64,000 nucleotides of DNA from Paucibacter sp. KCTC 42545. GTDB taxonomy: Bacteria > Pseudomonadota > Gammaproteobacteria > Burkholderiales > Burkholderiaceae_C. The notes under the pieces were generated by a model, which saw only the letters and a list, made by a program, of their open reading frames with translations, was not told the DNA's origin and did not search any database. Where the stretch lies: positions 2,728,001 to 2,792,000 of the forward strand of contig NZ_CP013692.1 in the NCBI RefSeq assembly GCF_001477625.1, written 5' to 3'. Each line of letters begins with the position of its first letter. Position 1 is the first letter of the stretch. The position numbers and the translations under genes were made by a program. Shown in pieces: positions 8,895-17,987 of this stretch.

Positions 8895-9332
8895 TCAGCC
8901 TTGCTTGAGCAAGCCGCCCAACATGCCCGCCAAATTGCCGAGATCGACGCCGCCAGCAGAACCGGCAGCAGGCGCCTGACCATTGGGCGTCAAATGATCG
9001 ATGATCTGGGGCAGCCACTGCGCCAATTGCGCCCCCAACTCGCCGTGTGACAAGCCGGTTTGCTGGGCCATCTGGGCCACGCTGTCACTGCCCAGCGCTG
9101 CGGTGATTTGTTCACCCGACACCGGCAAATTGGCGCCGGTGGAAACCCAGCTCTGCACCTGTTCCATCAGGCCCGAGCTTTGCAATTGCTGCAAGAGGCC
9201 GGGCAAACCGCCATGCTGATTCAGCAGACCTGCGGCCAGGCCCATCAAATCAAGGCCACCGGCTTGCTGCTGACCGGCTTGGCCAGCCAGGGCCTGTGAG
9301 GCCGCGCCCAATAATGAATCCATCAGTCCCAT
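8895..9332 (-). CDS. YidB family protein (DUF937)
   Basis: A 145-residue Gly/Gln/Leu-rich protein of the YidB family, whose function is unknown. The family pattern GLPGLLQQLQSSGLMEQVQSWVSTGANLPVSGEQI followed by LGSDSVAQMAQQTGLS is present. The ATG at 9330-9332 (MGLMDSLLG) is chosen because a GGAG ribosome site precedes it; an in-frame TTG lies four codons further upstream. No signal peptide is evident. Confidence 0.85.
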   Translation of the reverse strand: MGLMDSLLGAASQALAGQAGQQQAGGLDLMGLAAGLLNQHGGLPGLLQQLQSSGLMEQVQSWVSTGANLPVSGEQITAALGSDSVAQMAQQTGLSHGELGAQLAQWLPQIIDHLTPNGQAPAAGSAGGVDLGNLAGMLGGLLKQG

Positions 9333-9605
9333 GAGCTTCTCCAAAGCTAAATTTGCCGGTGCTATTCACCGCCGGCCATTTTCAGCACAAGCAGCCAAGC
9401 CCGAATGACAAATGAGGGGACAAGGCATTGTTCACACAAGCGCCGCTCTTGGCTGCGCCGGGCGGAACGGCACGGCGGGCAGATGTGTTCCAATCCTTCC
9501 ATCGCTTGAATTCATCCAAGGCCTTGATTTGACTCAGACTTTCCCTAGCTTGCCTTCACTTTGCTTGACACCCGCAAGCACCCGCACCTAAGCTGCGCGT
9601 CGACC

Positions 9606-10475
9606 ATGACGACAGCCCCTCGCGCGAGGACCTCCACCCCCAGCCTTTGCACCAGCCCAAGCCAGCCGCGCTTTGTGTTGGGCACGCTTGCGGCCCTGGT
9701 TCTGACACTGGCGATGGGCCAAAGCGCGTGGGCGCAGCAGCAGAATGCAAGCGGCGCAAGCAAGGCCCCGCCGCCCGGCACCATGACCGGCGCTTTTGGC
9801 CAGGCCCAATTGCAAAAGCCCGGTGCGCAGTCGACGGCGCCAGCGGCAACTGGCGCGACAGCCGCCTTGGGCAGCAACGTCAAACCAACAACGCCCGCTC
9901 AGGCAGCCGCACCCACCGTGACCAGCACGGGCAATCCGCCTATCCTCAGCGCCGATGCAGCCGCCTTGCAGGCCGACCCGGTCAGCCGATTTTTGCAAGA
10001 GCATGGCCTGCTGGCGCAAGCCCAGGGCGAGTCCAACAAGCTCTTGAACCAGGTGCGGGACGGCGCGTCCGACATGGTCTTGTCGGCCATGAATTTTCTG
10101 GGCGTGCGCTACACCCGAGGCGGCAGCACGGCCGAAAGCGGTTTTGACTGCAGCGGCTTCACCCGCCATATTTTTGAGTCCAGCGTGGGCCTGATCCTGC
10201 CGCGCCGGGCTGACGAACAGGCCAAGCTGTCCAGCCTCTTGCAGGTCAAGAAGGAAGAACTCAAGCCCGGCGATCTGGTGTTCTTCAACACCATGCGCCG
10301 TACCTTCTCGCATGTGGGCATTTACGTGGGCGAAGGCAAGTTCATCCACTCCCCTCGCGTTGGCGGCGCCGTTCGGGTTGAGGACATGCGTGAAGCTTAT
10401 TGGTCCAAGCGCTTCACCGGCGCACGCCGCGCCGATCTGAAAAACGCCGCCAACGGCAAAACCTCCGGGGAGTGA
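9606..10475 (+). CDS. Exported NlpC/P60 cell-wall peptidase
   Basis: A 289-residue C40-family endopeptidase predicted to cut peptide cross-links in peptidoglycan. Residues 22-43 form a signal peptide ending AWA before QQQ. A low-complexity Ala/Pro/Thr linker follows to about residue 110. The catalytic domain is C-terminal, with C182 in GFDCSGF, H236 in FSHVGIYVG and H248 in FIHSPRVGG, a normal Cys-His-His set. The ATG at 9606 is preferred to the upstream in-frame TTG at 9561 because it puts the signal peptide near the N-terminus. A TTGACA at 9565 could be its -35 box, but no good -10 follows. Confidence 0.92.
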   Translation: MTTAPRARTSTPSLCTSPSQPRFVLGTLAALVLTLAMGQSAWAQQQNASGASKAPPPGTMTGAFGQAQLQKPGAQSTAPAATGATAALGSNVKPTTPAQAAAPTVTSTGNPPILSADAAALQADPVSRFLQEHGLLAQAQGESNKLLNQVRDGASDMVLSAMNFLGVRYTRGGSTAESGFDCSGFTRHIFESSVGLILPRRADEQAKLSSLLQVKKEELKPGDLVFFNTMRRTFSHVGIYVGEGKFIHSPRVGGAVRVEDMREAYWSKRFTGARRADLKNAANGKTSGE

Positions 10476-10510
10476 GCGCTCAGGCGCCCCACCCTCTTCC
10501 TAGCGCTGCG

Positions 10511-10529
10511 GCGGGCCTGAGCGGCCCGC
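10511..10529. terminator. GC-rich hairpin between convergent genes
   Basis: GCGGGCC, loop tgagc, GGCCCGC in the 74-base gap after the NlpC/P60 gene. There is no T run. Confidence 0.4.
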
Positions 10530-10549
10530 ACCGTCATCACTCTTCCGAA

Positions 10550-11041
10550 TCAGAGCTCCAAACTGGCCAGCCAGTTGCGCGCCGAAGTCTCGTTGAATTT
10601 GAAACCCGCCTCGACCCGGCGCTGCGCTAGCAGTTCGCCCCCGGCGTCCTTGGCACTCAAGGTGGCATAGGGGTTGTCTTCGTCCGGAACGATGTCCAAG
10701 AGCACTTGCACGCGGCCTTGCTCGGTATCGAGCTTGAGGCTTTTGTGTAATTGGGCATGCAGCTGCTGCTCATGGCGACGCAGCACTTCGGATGCGGTCT
10801 TCACCAAGGTGTGAAACGCCGGGGCCGACAAGGGCTTGGGGTTCTTTTTGTCGCGCCCCATGGTCCAGGGGCCGACCAGAGCCGGCTCTTGTTCGCCGGC
10901 CAGGGTCATGGCCACGGCCCAGCCTTCGTCGTCTTCGTTCTTGATGACCTGGGCAGTCCAGCGCTCATCGCGCCAGAGCAAGTCGCCCTGGGTCCAGGTG
11001 TCTTCGGGGTTCAAAACGGTGTCGGTGATATCGGTACTCAT
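10550..11041 (-). CDS. Hypothetical protein, conserved-looking, 163 residues
   Basis: I do not recognise a family. The protein is acidic and soluble-looking, with no signal peptide or membrane segment. It begins MSTDITDTVLNPEDTWTQGD, has a Trp-rich first third (WRDERWTAQV, EGWAVAM, GPWTMGRDKKNPKP), then a helical middle (AFHTLVKTASEVLRRHEQQL) and a beta-like C-terminal half. The ATG is 35 bases after the paaZ stop on the same strand, so it could be read through from paaZ, but nothing ties it to phenylacetate. Confidence 0.75.
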   Translation of the reverse strand: MSTDITDTVLNPEDTWTQGDLLWRDERWTAQVIKNEDDEGWAVAMTLAGEQEPALVGPWTMGRDKKNPKPLSAPAFHTLVKTASEVLRRHEQQLHAQLHKSLKLDTEQGRVQVLLDIVPDEDNPYATLSAKDAGGELLAQRRVEAGFKFNETSARNWLASLEL

Positions 11042-11075
11042 GCGGAGAAGGTATCACGAACACCGGGCGTCACCC

Positions 11076-13130
11076 TCAAGCCGGCTTCTTGGCCACCAGG
11101 GTCAGGATGTCGTAGCTGGCGACCAACTCGCCGCGCTGGTTCATCACCTGCACGTCCCAGGCCACCACGCCTTGCGGCGGCTGGTCAGGGCGATTGCCAC
11201 GGTCGATGCGGCGCTTGCAAGTCAGGCGGGCTTGGATGGTGTCACCAATCGCCACCGGGTTCACAAAGCGCAAAGTGTCCAGGCCGTAATTGGCCAGCAC
11301 CGGGCCGGGCGCGGGCGACACAAACAAGCCGGCCGCCGCCGAGAGCACAAAGTAACCATGCGCAATGCGCTGGCCAAACTGCGTGTCCTTGGCCGCCACT
11401 TCGTCGAAGTGCATATAGAAATAGTCGCCGGAAACGCCACCGAAGTTGACGATGTCCGCCTCGCTGACCGTGCGGCGATGCGTCAGCAGCGAGTCACCGA
11501 TCTGGATCTCTTCAAAGTACTTGCGGAAGGGGTGGATCGCATCCTCTTGCACCTTGCCACCGCGCTGGTATTCGCCGGTGATGGCGCTGAGCATGGTGGG
11601 CGAACCCTGCACCGCGCAGCGCTGCAGATGGTGCTTAACGGCGCGCAGGCCGCCGAGCTCTTCACCACCGCCGGCACGTCCCGGGCCGCCATGCTTCAAC
11701 TGCGGCAGCGGCGAGCCGTGGCCGGTGGACTCCTTGGCGGACTCGCGGTCCAGCACGTGAATGCGACCGTGGAAGGCTGCAGCCTGATAGACCGCCTCGG
11801 CAGCGATCGCAGGCGTCTTGGTGACGACGGAGGCCACCAAGCTGCCGCGGCCCTTGGCGGCCAGGGCCAGCGCCTGGTCCAGGCCCTCGTAAGGCATCAG
11901 GGTGGAAACCGGGCCGAAGGCCTCGACGTTATGCACCGTTTCGTTCGCAAACGCGTCGCGGCAGATCAGCAGCGTGGGGGAGAAGAAAGCACCTTCGCTC
12001 ACGCCCTCACCCACCGGCGCGAAGCCGTCCGCGGCGCCGAACACCGTCTCATTGCCTTGGCTAAGCAAGGCCACGCGCTCGGCCACATCGGCCTGCTGGG
12101 CCTTGGAGGCCAGGGCGCCCATGCGCACGCCCTCCACGGCGGGGTCACCCACTTTGATCTTGGCCAGGCGCTCGCGCAGCGCAGCCGCCACCGCATCGAT
12201 GTGCTGAGCCGGCACGATGGCACGGCGGATGGCAGTGCACTTCTGGCCGGTCTTGGCCGTCATCTCACGGGCCACTTCGCGCACAAAGAGTTCGAACTCG
12301 GGGTCGCCCGGCAGCACGTCCGGCGCCAGGATGGCGCAGTTGAGGCTATCGGCCTCGCCGTTGAAGGGAATGGAGCGGCGAATCAGATTGGGGTTGACGC
12401 GCAGCATGGCGGCCGTGTCGGCTGAACCGGTGAAGGTGACCACATCGGTCTCCTCCAAACGATCCAGCAAATCGCCCGAACCGCCAACGACCAGCTGCAA
12501 GCTGCCGGCCGGCAGCAAGCCTGACGCATGAATCAAGCGCACACAGGCCTCGGCCACGAAGGACGTGGCGGTGGCCGGCTTGACGATGCAAGGCATGCCC
12601 GCCAGGAAGCTGGGCGCGAACTTTTCCAACATGCCCCACATGGGGAAGTTGAAGGCATTGATGTGCACGGCCACGCCGCGCTTGGGCGCCAGGATGTGCG
12701 AGCCCATGAACTGGCCTTCTTTGCCCAGGGCGATGGCCGGGCCTTCGTGGAAGACATTGCTGCTGGGCAGTTCACGGCGGCCGATGCTGGCGTAGGCGAA
12801 CAAAGTGCCGATGCCACCTTCCACGTCGATCCAATTGTCGGAACGCGTGCCACCGGTGTGCACCGAGACGGCGTAGAGCGCCTCCTTGTGCTCCATCAGG
12901 TAGGTGGCCAAGGCCTTGAGCAAGGCCGCGCGCTGCTGGAAGTCCAGCTTCAGCAGCGCAGGCAAGGCCTGACCCCGCGCATAGGCCAGGCTTTCGCCGA
13001 AGTCGATCTCGTCCGCATGCGTCAGCGCCACGGCGCGGCCGTTGATGGCGCTGTGCAGCGCGCGATCAGATTGCGTGCCAATCCAGCGATTGGCGATCAG
13101 GCTTTGGAGGATGGGGGGCGTGGCGCTCAT
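11076..13130 (-). CDS. paaZ: PaaZ: oxepin-CoA hydrolase / semialdehyde dehydrogenase
   Basis: Bifunctional ring-opening enzyme of phenylacetate degradation. The C-terminal MaoC-like hydratase opens oxepin-CoA, and the N-terminal aldehyde dehydrogenase oxidises the resulting semialdehyde. The protein has 684 residues. The ALDH domain (about 1-520) has E259 in FNGEAD and catalytic C298 in TGQKCTA; the hydratase domain (about 540-680) has [13 protein letters not shown]. The ATG at 13128-13130 (MSATPPILQ) fits the family better than an upstream in-frame start. Last recognised paa gene of the minus-strand cluster, 186 bases after the binding-protein gene. Confidence 0.96.
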   Translation of the reverse strand: MSATPPILQSLIANRWIGTQSDRALHSAINGRAVALTHADEIDFGESLAYARGQALPALLKLDFQQRAALLKALATYLMEHKEALYAVSVHTGGTRSDNWIDVEGGIGTLFAYASIGRRELPSSNVFHEGPAIALGKEGQFMGSHILAPKRGVAVHINAFNFPMWGMLEKFAPSFLAGMPCIVKPATATSFVAEACVRLIHASGLLPAGSLQLVVGGSGDLLDRLEETDVVTFTGSADTAAMLRVNPNLIRRSIPFNGEADSLNCAILAPDVLPGDPEFELFVREVAREMTAKTGQKCTAIRRAIVPAQHIDAVAAALRERLAKIKVGDPAVEGVRMGALASKAQQADVAERVALLSQGNETVFGAADGFAPVGEGVSEGAFFSPTLLICRDAFANETVHNVEAFGPVSTLMPYEGLDQALALAAKGRGSLVASVVTKTPAIAAEAVYQAAAFHGRIHVLDRESAKESTGHGSPLPQLKHGGPGRAGGGEELGGLRAVKHHLQRCAVQGSPTMLSAITGEYQRGGKVQEDAIHPFRKYFEEIQIGDSLLTHRRTVSEADIVNFGGVSGDYFYMHFDEVAAKDTQFGQRIAHGYFVLSAAAGLFVSPAPGPVLANYGLDTLRFVNPVAIGDTIQARLTCKRRIDRGNRPDQPPQGVVAWDVQVMNQRGELVASYDILTLVAKKPA

Positions 13131-13154
13131 GGCGGATCTCAAACTATTGAATGG

Positions 13155-13171
13155 CTCTGCGAGTCGCAGAG
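13155..13171. repeat. Short perfect inverted repeat upstream of paaZ
   Basis: CTCTGCG-agt-CGCAGAG, 25 bases before the paaZ start codon. It could be a small hairpin or an operator. It does not resemble the palindrome upstream of paaG. Confidence 0.45.
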
Positions 13172-13316
13172 GCCGTCATTGAAAAAGCGGATCGGGCCGC
13201 CGAGGGGCGCTGCGAGCGAGCCGAGATTGGGGTTGCAACGCGCCGCCGCGCTTTCTTGTACGGCGAGCACTGCAGAACCCCAGCCCGGCTTGCGCAGCAG
13301 CCCAGCGTTGGAACGA

Positions 13317-14471
13317 TCAGGGCTGGTACTTCCAGGTGCCGCCTTCGATCTTGACCATCACGCGGGCGCGCTGGTCCAGACCCAGGTGGTCGGTCGGGCT
13401 CATGCTGAACACGCCGTGGGCGGCGGGCAATTCCTTCACGCCCTCAAGCGCATCACGCAGGGCGGCGCGGAAGGCGGGCGTGCCGGGCTGGGCCTTTTTC
13501 AGCGCCACCGGAATGGCAGCTTGCAACAGCAGGCCAGCGTCCCAGGCGTGGCCGCCGAAGGTGGACACATTGCCCTTGCCGAAAGCCGCTTCGTACTTGG
13601 CGATGTATTCCAGCGCGCTCTTCTTCACCGGGTGATCGGCCGGCAATTGCGCCGCCACCAGCACCGGGCCGCTGGGCAAGAAGGTGCCTTCGACATCCTT
13701 GCCGCCTACGCGGAGGAAGTCGTTATTGGCCACGCCGTGGGTTTGGTAGAACTTGCCGGCGTAGCCGCGCTCTTTCAGCGTCTTTTGCGGCAGCACAGCC
13801 GGCGTGCCCGAGCCGCCGATCAGGATCGCATCGGGCTTGGCGGCGATCAACTTCAGCACCTGGCCGGTGACCGAGGTGTCGGTGCGGTTGTAGCGCTCGG
13901 AGGCGACGATCTGCACGCCCTTGACGGCGGCGATCTTGCTGAATTCGTTGAACCAGCCTTCACCGTAGGCATCGGCAAAGCCAATGAAGGCGGCTGTTTT
14001 GACGCCGGCGGCGGCCATGTGCTGGACGATGGCCAGGGCCATCATGATGTCGTTCTGTGGGGTCTTGAAGACCCAGCGCTTCTTGGCATCCATGGGCTCG
14101 ACGATGCGGGCCGAGGCGGCCATGGAGATCATCGGCGTGCTGCCCTCCACCACCGCATCAATCATGGCCAGGGAGTTAGGCGTCACGGTGGAACCCACCA
14201 CCACATCCACCTTGTGCTCGCTGATCAGCTTGCGGGTGTTGGAGACAGCCGCGGTGGTGTCGGAGGCGTCGTCCAGGACGATGTAGTTGATCTTCTGACC
14301 GGCGATGGTGGTCGGCATCAGGCCGATGGTGTTCTTCTCGGGAATACCCAGCGAAGCGGCCGGTCCTGTTGCCGAAACGGTCACGCCGACATTGATGTCG
14401 GCCTGGGCCGATGCCGCAAACAGGGCCGCGGTGGACGCCAGGGCCAACAGGGTTTTCTTGATCTGATTCAT
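13317..14471 (-). CDS. Periplasmic binding protein of the branched-chain amino acid (HAAT) ABC type
   Basis: A 384-residue LivK-like substrate-binding protein with a signal peptide (MNQIKKTLLALASTAALFAASAQA) and the periplasmic fold starting DINVGVTVSATGPAASLG. The ATG at 14469-14471 has a GGAG ribosome site 9 bases upstream; longer in-frame starts spoil the signal peptide. It lies between paaR and paaZ, so capture of phenylacetate or a related aromatic acid is plausible. No permease or ATPase genes are nearby, so its membrane partners must be elsewhere. Confidence 0.9.
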   Translation of the reverse strand: MNQIKKTLLALASTAALFAASAQADINVGVTVSATGPAASLGIPEKNTIGLMPTTIAGQKINYIVLDDASDTTAAVSNTRKLISEHKVDVVVGSTVTPNSLAMIDAVVEGSTPMISMAASARIVEPMDAKKRWVFKTPQNDIMMALAIVQHMAAAGVKTAAFIGFADAYGEGWFNEFSKIAAVKGVQIVASERYNRTDTSVTGQVLKLIAAKPDAILIGGSGTPAVLPQKTLKERGYAGKFYQTHGVANNDFLRVGGKDVEGTFLPSGPVLVAAQLPADHPVKKSALEYIAKYEAAFGKGNVSTFGGHAWDAGLLLQAAIPVALKKAQPGTPAFRAALRDALEGVKELPAAHGVFSMSPTDHLGLDQRARVMVKIEGGTWKYQP

Positions 14472-14542
14472 CGTCTTTGTCTCCATTGATTTATGTGTCA
14501 AACAACCATGCCGGATAGGCCCGACCGAACCATCTTGCTGCA

Positions 14543-15163
14543 TCAATCCTTCACGGGGCTTGCTGCCGGGGCGCTGACCGCCCCGAGGCCGCCGAAGAAC
14601 AAATCCGCCACCATCGGCGCCATGTCCTCATAGCTCAAATCACCATCGGGCTTGAGCCAGGTGAAGGTCCAGTTGATCATGCCAAACAGCAGCATGGTCA
14701 GCGGCTTGTGCAATTTCTCTTGCTTCAACTCGGGCCGCACCGCGGCCACTGCCTCGGCAAAGGCATTGACCACCTCGCGCTCGACCTTGAGCAAGCGCTG
14801 CTGATCCTCTTCGCTCAAGAACTTCACATCCTCGGTCAGCACCCGGTGCTGGTTCTGCGCCTGGCCGTAGCTCTGCACAAAGCGCGCGATCAGGGCGCGC
14901 AAATGGGGCTCGCCCGCCAACTGGAGCGCCTGCACATCCTTGACCAATTCGGCCAGACCCAGCACATGGGTTTCGCAGATCTGGGCCAGCAACTCCTGCT
15001 TGTCCTTGACGTAGTGGTAAAGCGTGGGCTTGGACACCTCACAGGCTTCGGCCACCGCGTTCATGGACGTGCCGGCATAGCCCTTGTGGGCAAACAGCCG
15101 CGCCGCCGCGTCGAGGATTTCCTCGCGCTGGTTCTCAAATCCGGGAGCACGTCCTCTGGCCAT
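14543..15163 (-). CDS. paaR: TetR-family regulator of phenylacetate genes
   Basis: A 206-residue TetR/AcrR repressor. The N-terminal helix-turn-helix is REEILDAAARLFAHKGYAGTSMNAVAEACEVSKPTLYHYVKDKQELL; the C-terminal helical domain would bind the inducer. In related beta-proteobacteria PaaR represses the paa operon and is released by phenylacetyl-CoA. It sits 32 bases after paaE, inside the cluster it probably controls, and a TetR-like palindrome lies in the paaG-paaY promoter region. The link to that site is inference. Confidence 0.88.
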   Translation of the reverse strand: MARGRAPGFENQREEILDAAARLFAHKGYAGTSMNAVAEACEVSKPTLYHYVKDKQELLAQICETHVLGLAELVKDVQALQLAGEPHLRALIARFVQSYGQAQNQHRVLTEDVKFLSEEDQQRLLKVEREVVNAFAEAVAAVRPELKQEKLHKPLTMLLFGMINWTFTWLKPDGDLSYEDMAPMVADLFFGGLGAVSAPAASPVKD

Positions 15164-15195
15164 GGGGTCCTTTTACTTTGACAAAGCGCTGATTG

Positions 15196-16275
15196 TCAGC
15201 GCTCGTCGAAGGAAATCACGACCTTGGGTGTCAAAGCATGGGCTTGGCAGCTGAGGATGAAGCCGGCCGCCACCTCGTGCTTGTCCAGCGCAAAGTTCTT
15301 GTCCATGCGCACCTCACCTTCCAGCACCTTGCAGCGGCAGGTCGAGCAGACGCCGCTCTTGCAAGAAAAAGGCACGTCCATGCCGGCGCGAGCCGCGGCG
15401 TCGAGGATGCTGGCGTCTTGCTTGCCGAACTCGATCTCGCGGCTGATGCCGTCGCGGATCACGGTGACTTTGGCCGCGTCCACATCGCCGGCCAGCACCA
15501 CATGGGGCGCGGGCTTGCCGGTCTGCATTTCCACGGTGCCGAAGCGCTCCACATGGATGCGCTCCTCCGGCACGCCGGCCTCACGCAAGGCAGCCTCGGC
15601 CTCGTCATTCATTTGGTAGGGGCCGCAGATGAAGGCCTGGTCGATCCCCGCGGCCGGCACCAGGGCGCTCAAATGCTCGGCAATCTTGGCGCGATTCATC
15701 ACGCCGGCCATCAACGGCGCGTCCACCACCTCGTCGCTGAACACATGGTGCAGGCTGAGCCGGGTGAGGTATTGGTTCTTCAGGTCTTCCAGCTCTTCCT
15801 TGAACATGGTGGAGGCCTGGCGGCGATTGCCGTAGATCAGCGTGAAGCGGCTGGCCGGCTCCTTGGCCAGCACCGTCTTCATGATGGACAGAATCGGGGT
15901 GATGCCCGAGCCGCCGGCAATGCCCACGTAATGGCGCGCGCTGTTTGGCTCAATCGGCACAAAGAAGCGGCCTTGCGGCGGGTAGACCTGGATCACATCA
16001 CCGGCCTTGAGCTCGCGATTGACCCAGTTGGAAAAACGCCCGCCCTGCACCTTGCGCACACCCACGCGCAGCTCGCCATCGTCCACCCCGGCGCAGATGG
16101 AGTAGCTGCGGCGCAGGTCCTCGCCACCCACGTCTTGACGCAGGGTCAGGTATTGCCCCTGGGTGAATTTAAAGGCCTCGGCCAACTCGGGCGCCAGGTC
16201 GAAAGAGACGATCACGGCTTCCTCGGTGTCGGGCGTGACGGCGCGCACCTTGAGGGGATGAAAATGAAGACTCAT
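15196..16275 (-). CDS. paaE: 1,2-phenylacetyl-CoA epoxidase reductase subunit PaaE
   Basis: Transfers electrons from NADPH through FAD and a 2Fe-2S cluster to the PaaA di-iron centre. The protein has 359 residues: a FAD domain with RRSYSICAG, a nucleotide-binding domain with GIAGGSGITPILS, and a C-terminal plant-type ferredoxin domain with CKSGVCSTCRC and a final SCQAHAL cysteine. The ATG at 16273-16275 (MSLHFHPLKV) is the family start. It follows paaD by 21 bases. Confidence 0.96.
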   Translation of the reverse strand: MSLHFHPLKVRAVTPDTEEAVIVSFDLAPELAEAFKFTQGQYLTLRQDVGGEDLRRSYSICAGVDDGELRVGVRKVQGGRFSNWVNRELKAGDVIQVYPPQGRFFVPIEPNSARHYVGIAGGSGITPILSIMKTVLAKEPASRFTLIYGNRRQASTMFKEELEDLKNQYLTRLSLHHVFSDEVVDAPLMAGVMNRAKIAEHLSALVPAAGIDQAFICGPYQMNDEAEAALREAGVPEERIHVERFGTVEMQTGKPAPHVVLAGDVDAAKVTVIRDGISREIEFGKQDASILDAAARAGMDVPFSCKSGVCSTCRCKVLEGEVRMDKNFALDKHEVAAGFILSCQAHALTPKVVISFDER

Positions 16276-16296
16276 GGTGAAGTGCTTCCTCTGCAA

Positions 16297-16821
16297 TCAA
16301 ATCGGTTTGAAATACTCGAAGGGCTCTCGGCAACTCAGGCAGCGGTACAGCGCCTTGCAAGCCGTGGAGCCAAAGGCCGAGAGCTTCTCGGTTTGCGCCG
16401 AGCCGCAGCGCGGGCAGGCCAGCTGGGTCAGCGCGGCGCGATGCACCAGGCGGATGGGCTGGGGCTGGTCCGACAAGACGCGGCCAGGCGGCGCAATGCC
16501 GTAGGCCAGCAGCTTGGCGCGCCCGGCCTCGCTGATCCAGTCGGTGGTCCAGGCCGGCGCGCGCTGCAAGATCACCTCCACCTCACCGAAGCGGGCCAGC
16601 GCGGCGCGCACATCGTCTTGAATCAGCTCGGTGGCCGGGCAACCGCTGTAGGTGGGCGTGAGCACCACTTGCAGGCCGGCAGCCGTCTCACGCAGGTCAC
16701 GCACGATGCCCAGCTCGAACAGCGAGATCACCGGCACTTCCGGGTCGGGAATCTGCTTGAGCACTTCCCAAGCGGCTTCCAGACGACCGCAGCCAAGCTC
16801 CTTGACCTCGGTGGGGCTCAT
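16297..16821 (-). CDS. paaD: Phenylacetyl-CoA epoxidase maturation protein PaaD
   Basis: A 174-residue protein with an N-terminal MIP18/DUF59-type domain (QIPDPEVPVISLFELGIVRD, PTYSGCPATELI) and a C-terminal zinc-ribbon-like segment (ACPRCGS, CLSCREPFEYF). PaaD is required for PaaABCE activity and is thought to help load iron. I start it at the ATG at 16819-16821 (MSPTEVKELGCG), 2 bases after the paaC stop. A longer in-frame reading would lie wholly inside paaC. Confidence 0.95.
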   Translation of the reverse strand: MSPTEVKELGCGRLEAAWEVLKQIPDPEVPVISLFELGIVRDLRETAAGLQVVLTPTYSGCPATELIQDDVRAALARFGEVEVILQRAPAWTTDWISEAGRAKLLAYGIAPPGRVLSDQPQPIRLVHRAALTQLACPRCGSAQTEKLSAFGSTACKALYRCLSCREPFEYFKPI

Positions 16822-16823
16822 GA

Positions 16824-17624
16824 TCACCACTTGCCGCCAGGGAAGGCGCGTTGCAGATACTGCATCTCTGCCAGCAGATGGCCCATGTGCTCGCTGTGAA
16901 TGCCCAGGTGCCCGGTCGGCACATAGGCGCTGTCCTTGGGGTGGCTGAGCTGGGCATCGGCCAGCACCTCGGCCACTTGCGCCTGCCACTGCGGCTTGAG
17001 CGTGGACCAAGCCGGGCCCAGGCCTTGCGCCACTGCGGCGGCGCTGACCGCATCGTCAGCGAACAGCTCGTTGAAATAGGGCCACAGCAGGGCCAAGGCG
17101 GCTTGGGCTTTGGCGGCGGACTCGGCCGTACCATCACCCAGGCGCACCACCCAGTCAGCCGCATGCTGCTGGTGATAACTGGCTTCCTTGACGGCCTTGG
17201 CGGCAATGGCGGCCACCTCGGCGTCGCTGGACTTTTCCAGCCCTTGCCACAGCAGCAGCAGCCAGGTGGCCACGCCAAAATTGCGCACCTGCGTGAGCGC
17301 AAAGTCACCGGGCCGGCTATTGCCGCTGGCGCTATTGGGCAACTCCATCAGCACCGGGTTGAGGTATTGGCGCTCGTCGCGCAAGAACGCGAGCTGGTCT
17401 TCGTCATGGCCTTGGCCGTCGAGCTGGCCGGCGCGGGTCAAGAGTCCACGCGCCTGACCCACCAGGTCCAGCGCCATATTGGTCAGCGCCAGGTCTTCCT
17501 CGAGGATGGGCGCATGACCGCACCACTCGCCCAAGCGCTGGGAAAGAATCAAGCAGGCATCCGCGATGCGGAGCAGGTAGTGAACGTCGGCCTTGTTGCC
17601 GACTTGGATGGAGGCGATTGACAT
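16824..17624 (-). CDS. paaC: 1,2-phenylacetyl-CoA epoxidase structural subunit PaaC
   Basis: A 266-residue ferritin-like subunit without a working di-iron site. It pairs with PaaA in the epoxidase complex. Family features include LLRIADACLILSQRLGEWCGHAPILEEDLALTNMALDLVGQAR and a later EASYHQQHAADW. The ATG at 17622-17624 has an AGGG site 8 bases upstream, overlapping the end of paaB. Confidence 0.95.
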   Translation of the reverse strand: MSIASIQVGNKADVHYLLRIADACLILSQRLGEWCGHAPILEEDLALTNMALDLVGQARGLLTRAGQLDGQGHDEDQLAFLRDERQYLNPVLMELPNSASGNSRPGDFALTQVRNFGVATWLLLLWQGLEKSSDAEVAAIAAKAVKEASYHQQHAADWVVRLGDGTAESAAKAQAALALLWPYFNELFADDAVSAAAVAQGLGPAWSTLKPQWQAQVAEVLADAQLSHPKDSAYVPTGHLGIHSEHMGHLLAEMQYLQRAFPGGKW

Positions 17625-17635
17625 GGCGGGCGCCC

Positions 17636-17950
17636 TCACATGTGGTTCACGGACTCAGGGAGTTCGTAGAACGTGGGGTGGCGGTAAACCTTGTCTTCCA
17701 TCGGATCGAAGTACATGCCCTTCTCGCCCGGGTCAGAGGCAACGATGTGCTTGGACAAGACCACCCAGATGCTGGTGCCTTCTTGGCGGCGGGTATAGAC
17801 CTCGCGGGCCATCTGCACCGCCATCTTGGCGTCGGCCGCGTGCAGGCTGCCGCAGTGCTTGTGGTCCAGGCCGGCCTTGCTGCGCACGAACACCTCCCAC
17901 AAAGGCCATTCGTTTTGGGTGCTGGGCTGGGGCTTTTGGGCTTCGCTCAT
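17636..17950 (-). CDS. paaB: 1,2-phenylacetyl-CoA epoxidase subunit PaaB
   Basis: A 104-residue small subunit of the epoxidase that bridges PaaAC units. It contains WPLWEVFVRSKAGLDHKH and LHAADAKMAVQMAREVYTRRQEG, the standard family signatures. It lies between paaA and paaC in the order A-B-C-D-E. Confidence 0.96.
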   Translation of the reverse strand: MSEAQKPQPSTQNEWPLWEVFVRSKAGLDHKHCGSLHAADAKMAVQMAREVYTRRQEGTSIWVVLSKHIVASDPGEKGMYFDPMEDKVYRHPTFYELPESVNHM

Positions 17951-17987
17951 GATGCTAATTCCTTGATCTTGTTGCTAGGCAAAAGGC

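Noticed and set aside
12528..14489. A 653-codon open frame on the plus strand
   Set aside because: It is antisense to paaZ and the binding-protein gene, with no recognisable domain.
16822..17010. Longer PaaD beginning inside paaC
   Set aside because: The extra residues are low-complexity frame-shifted paaC, and family similarity starts at MSPTEVKE.
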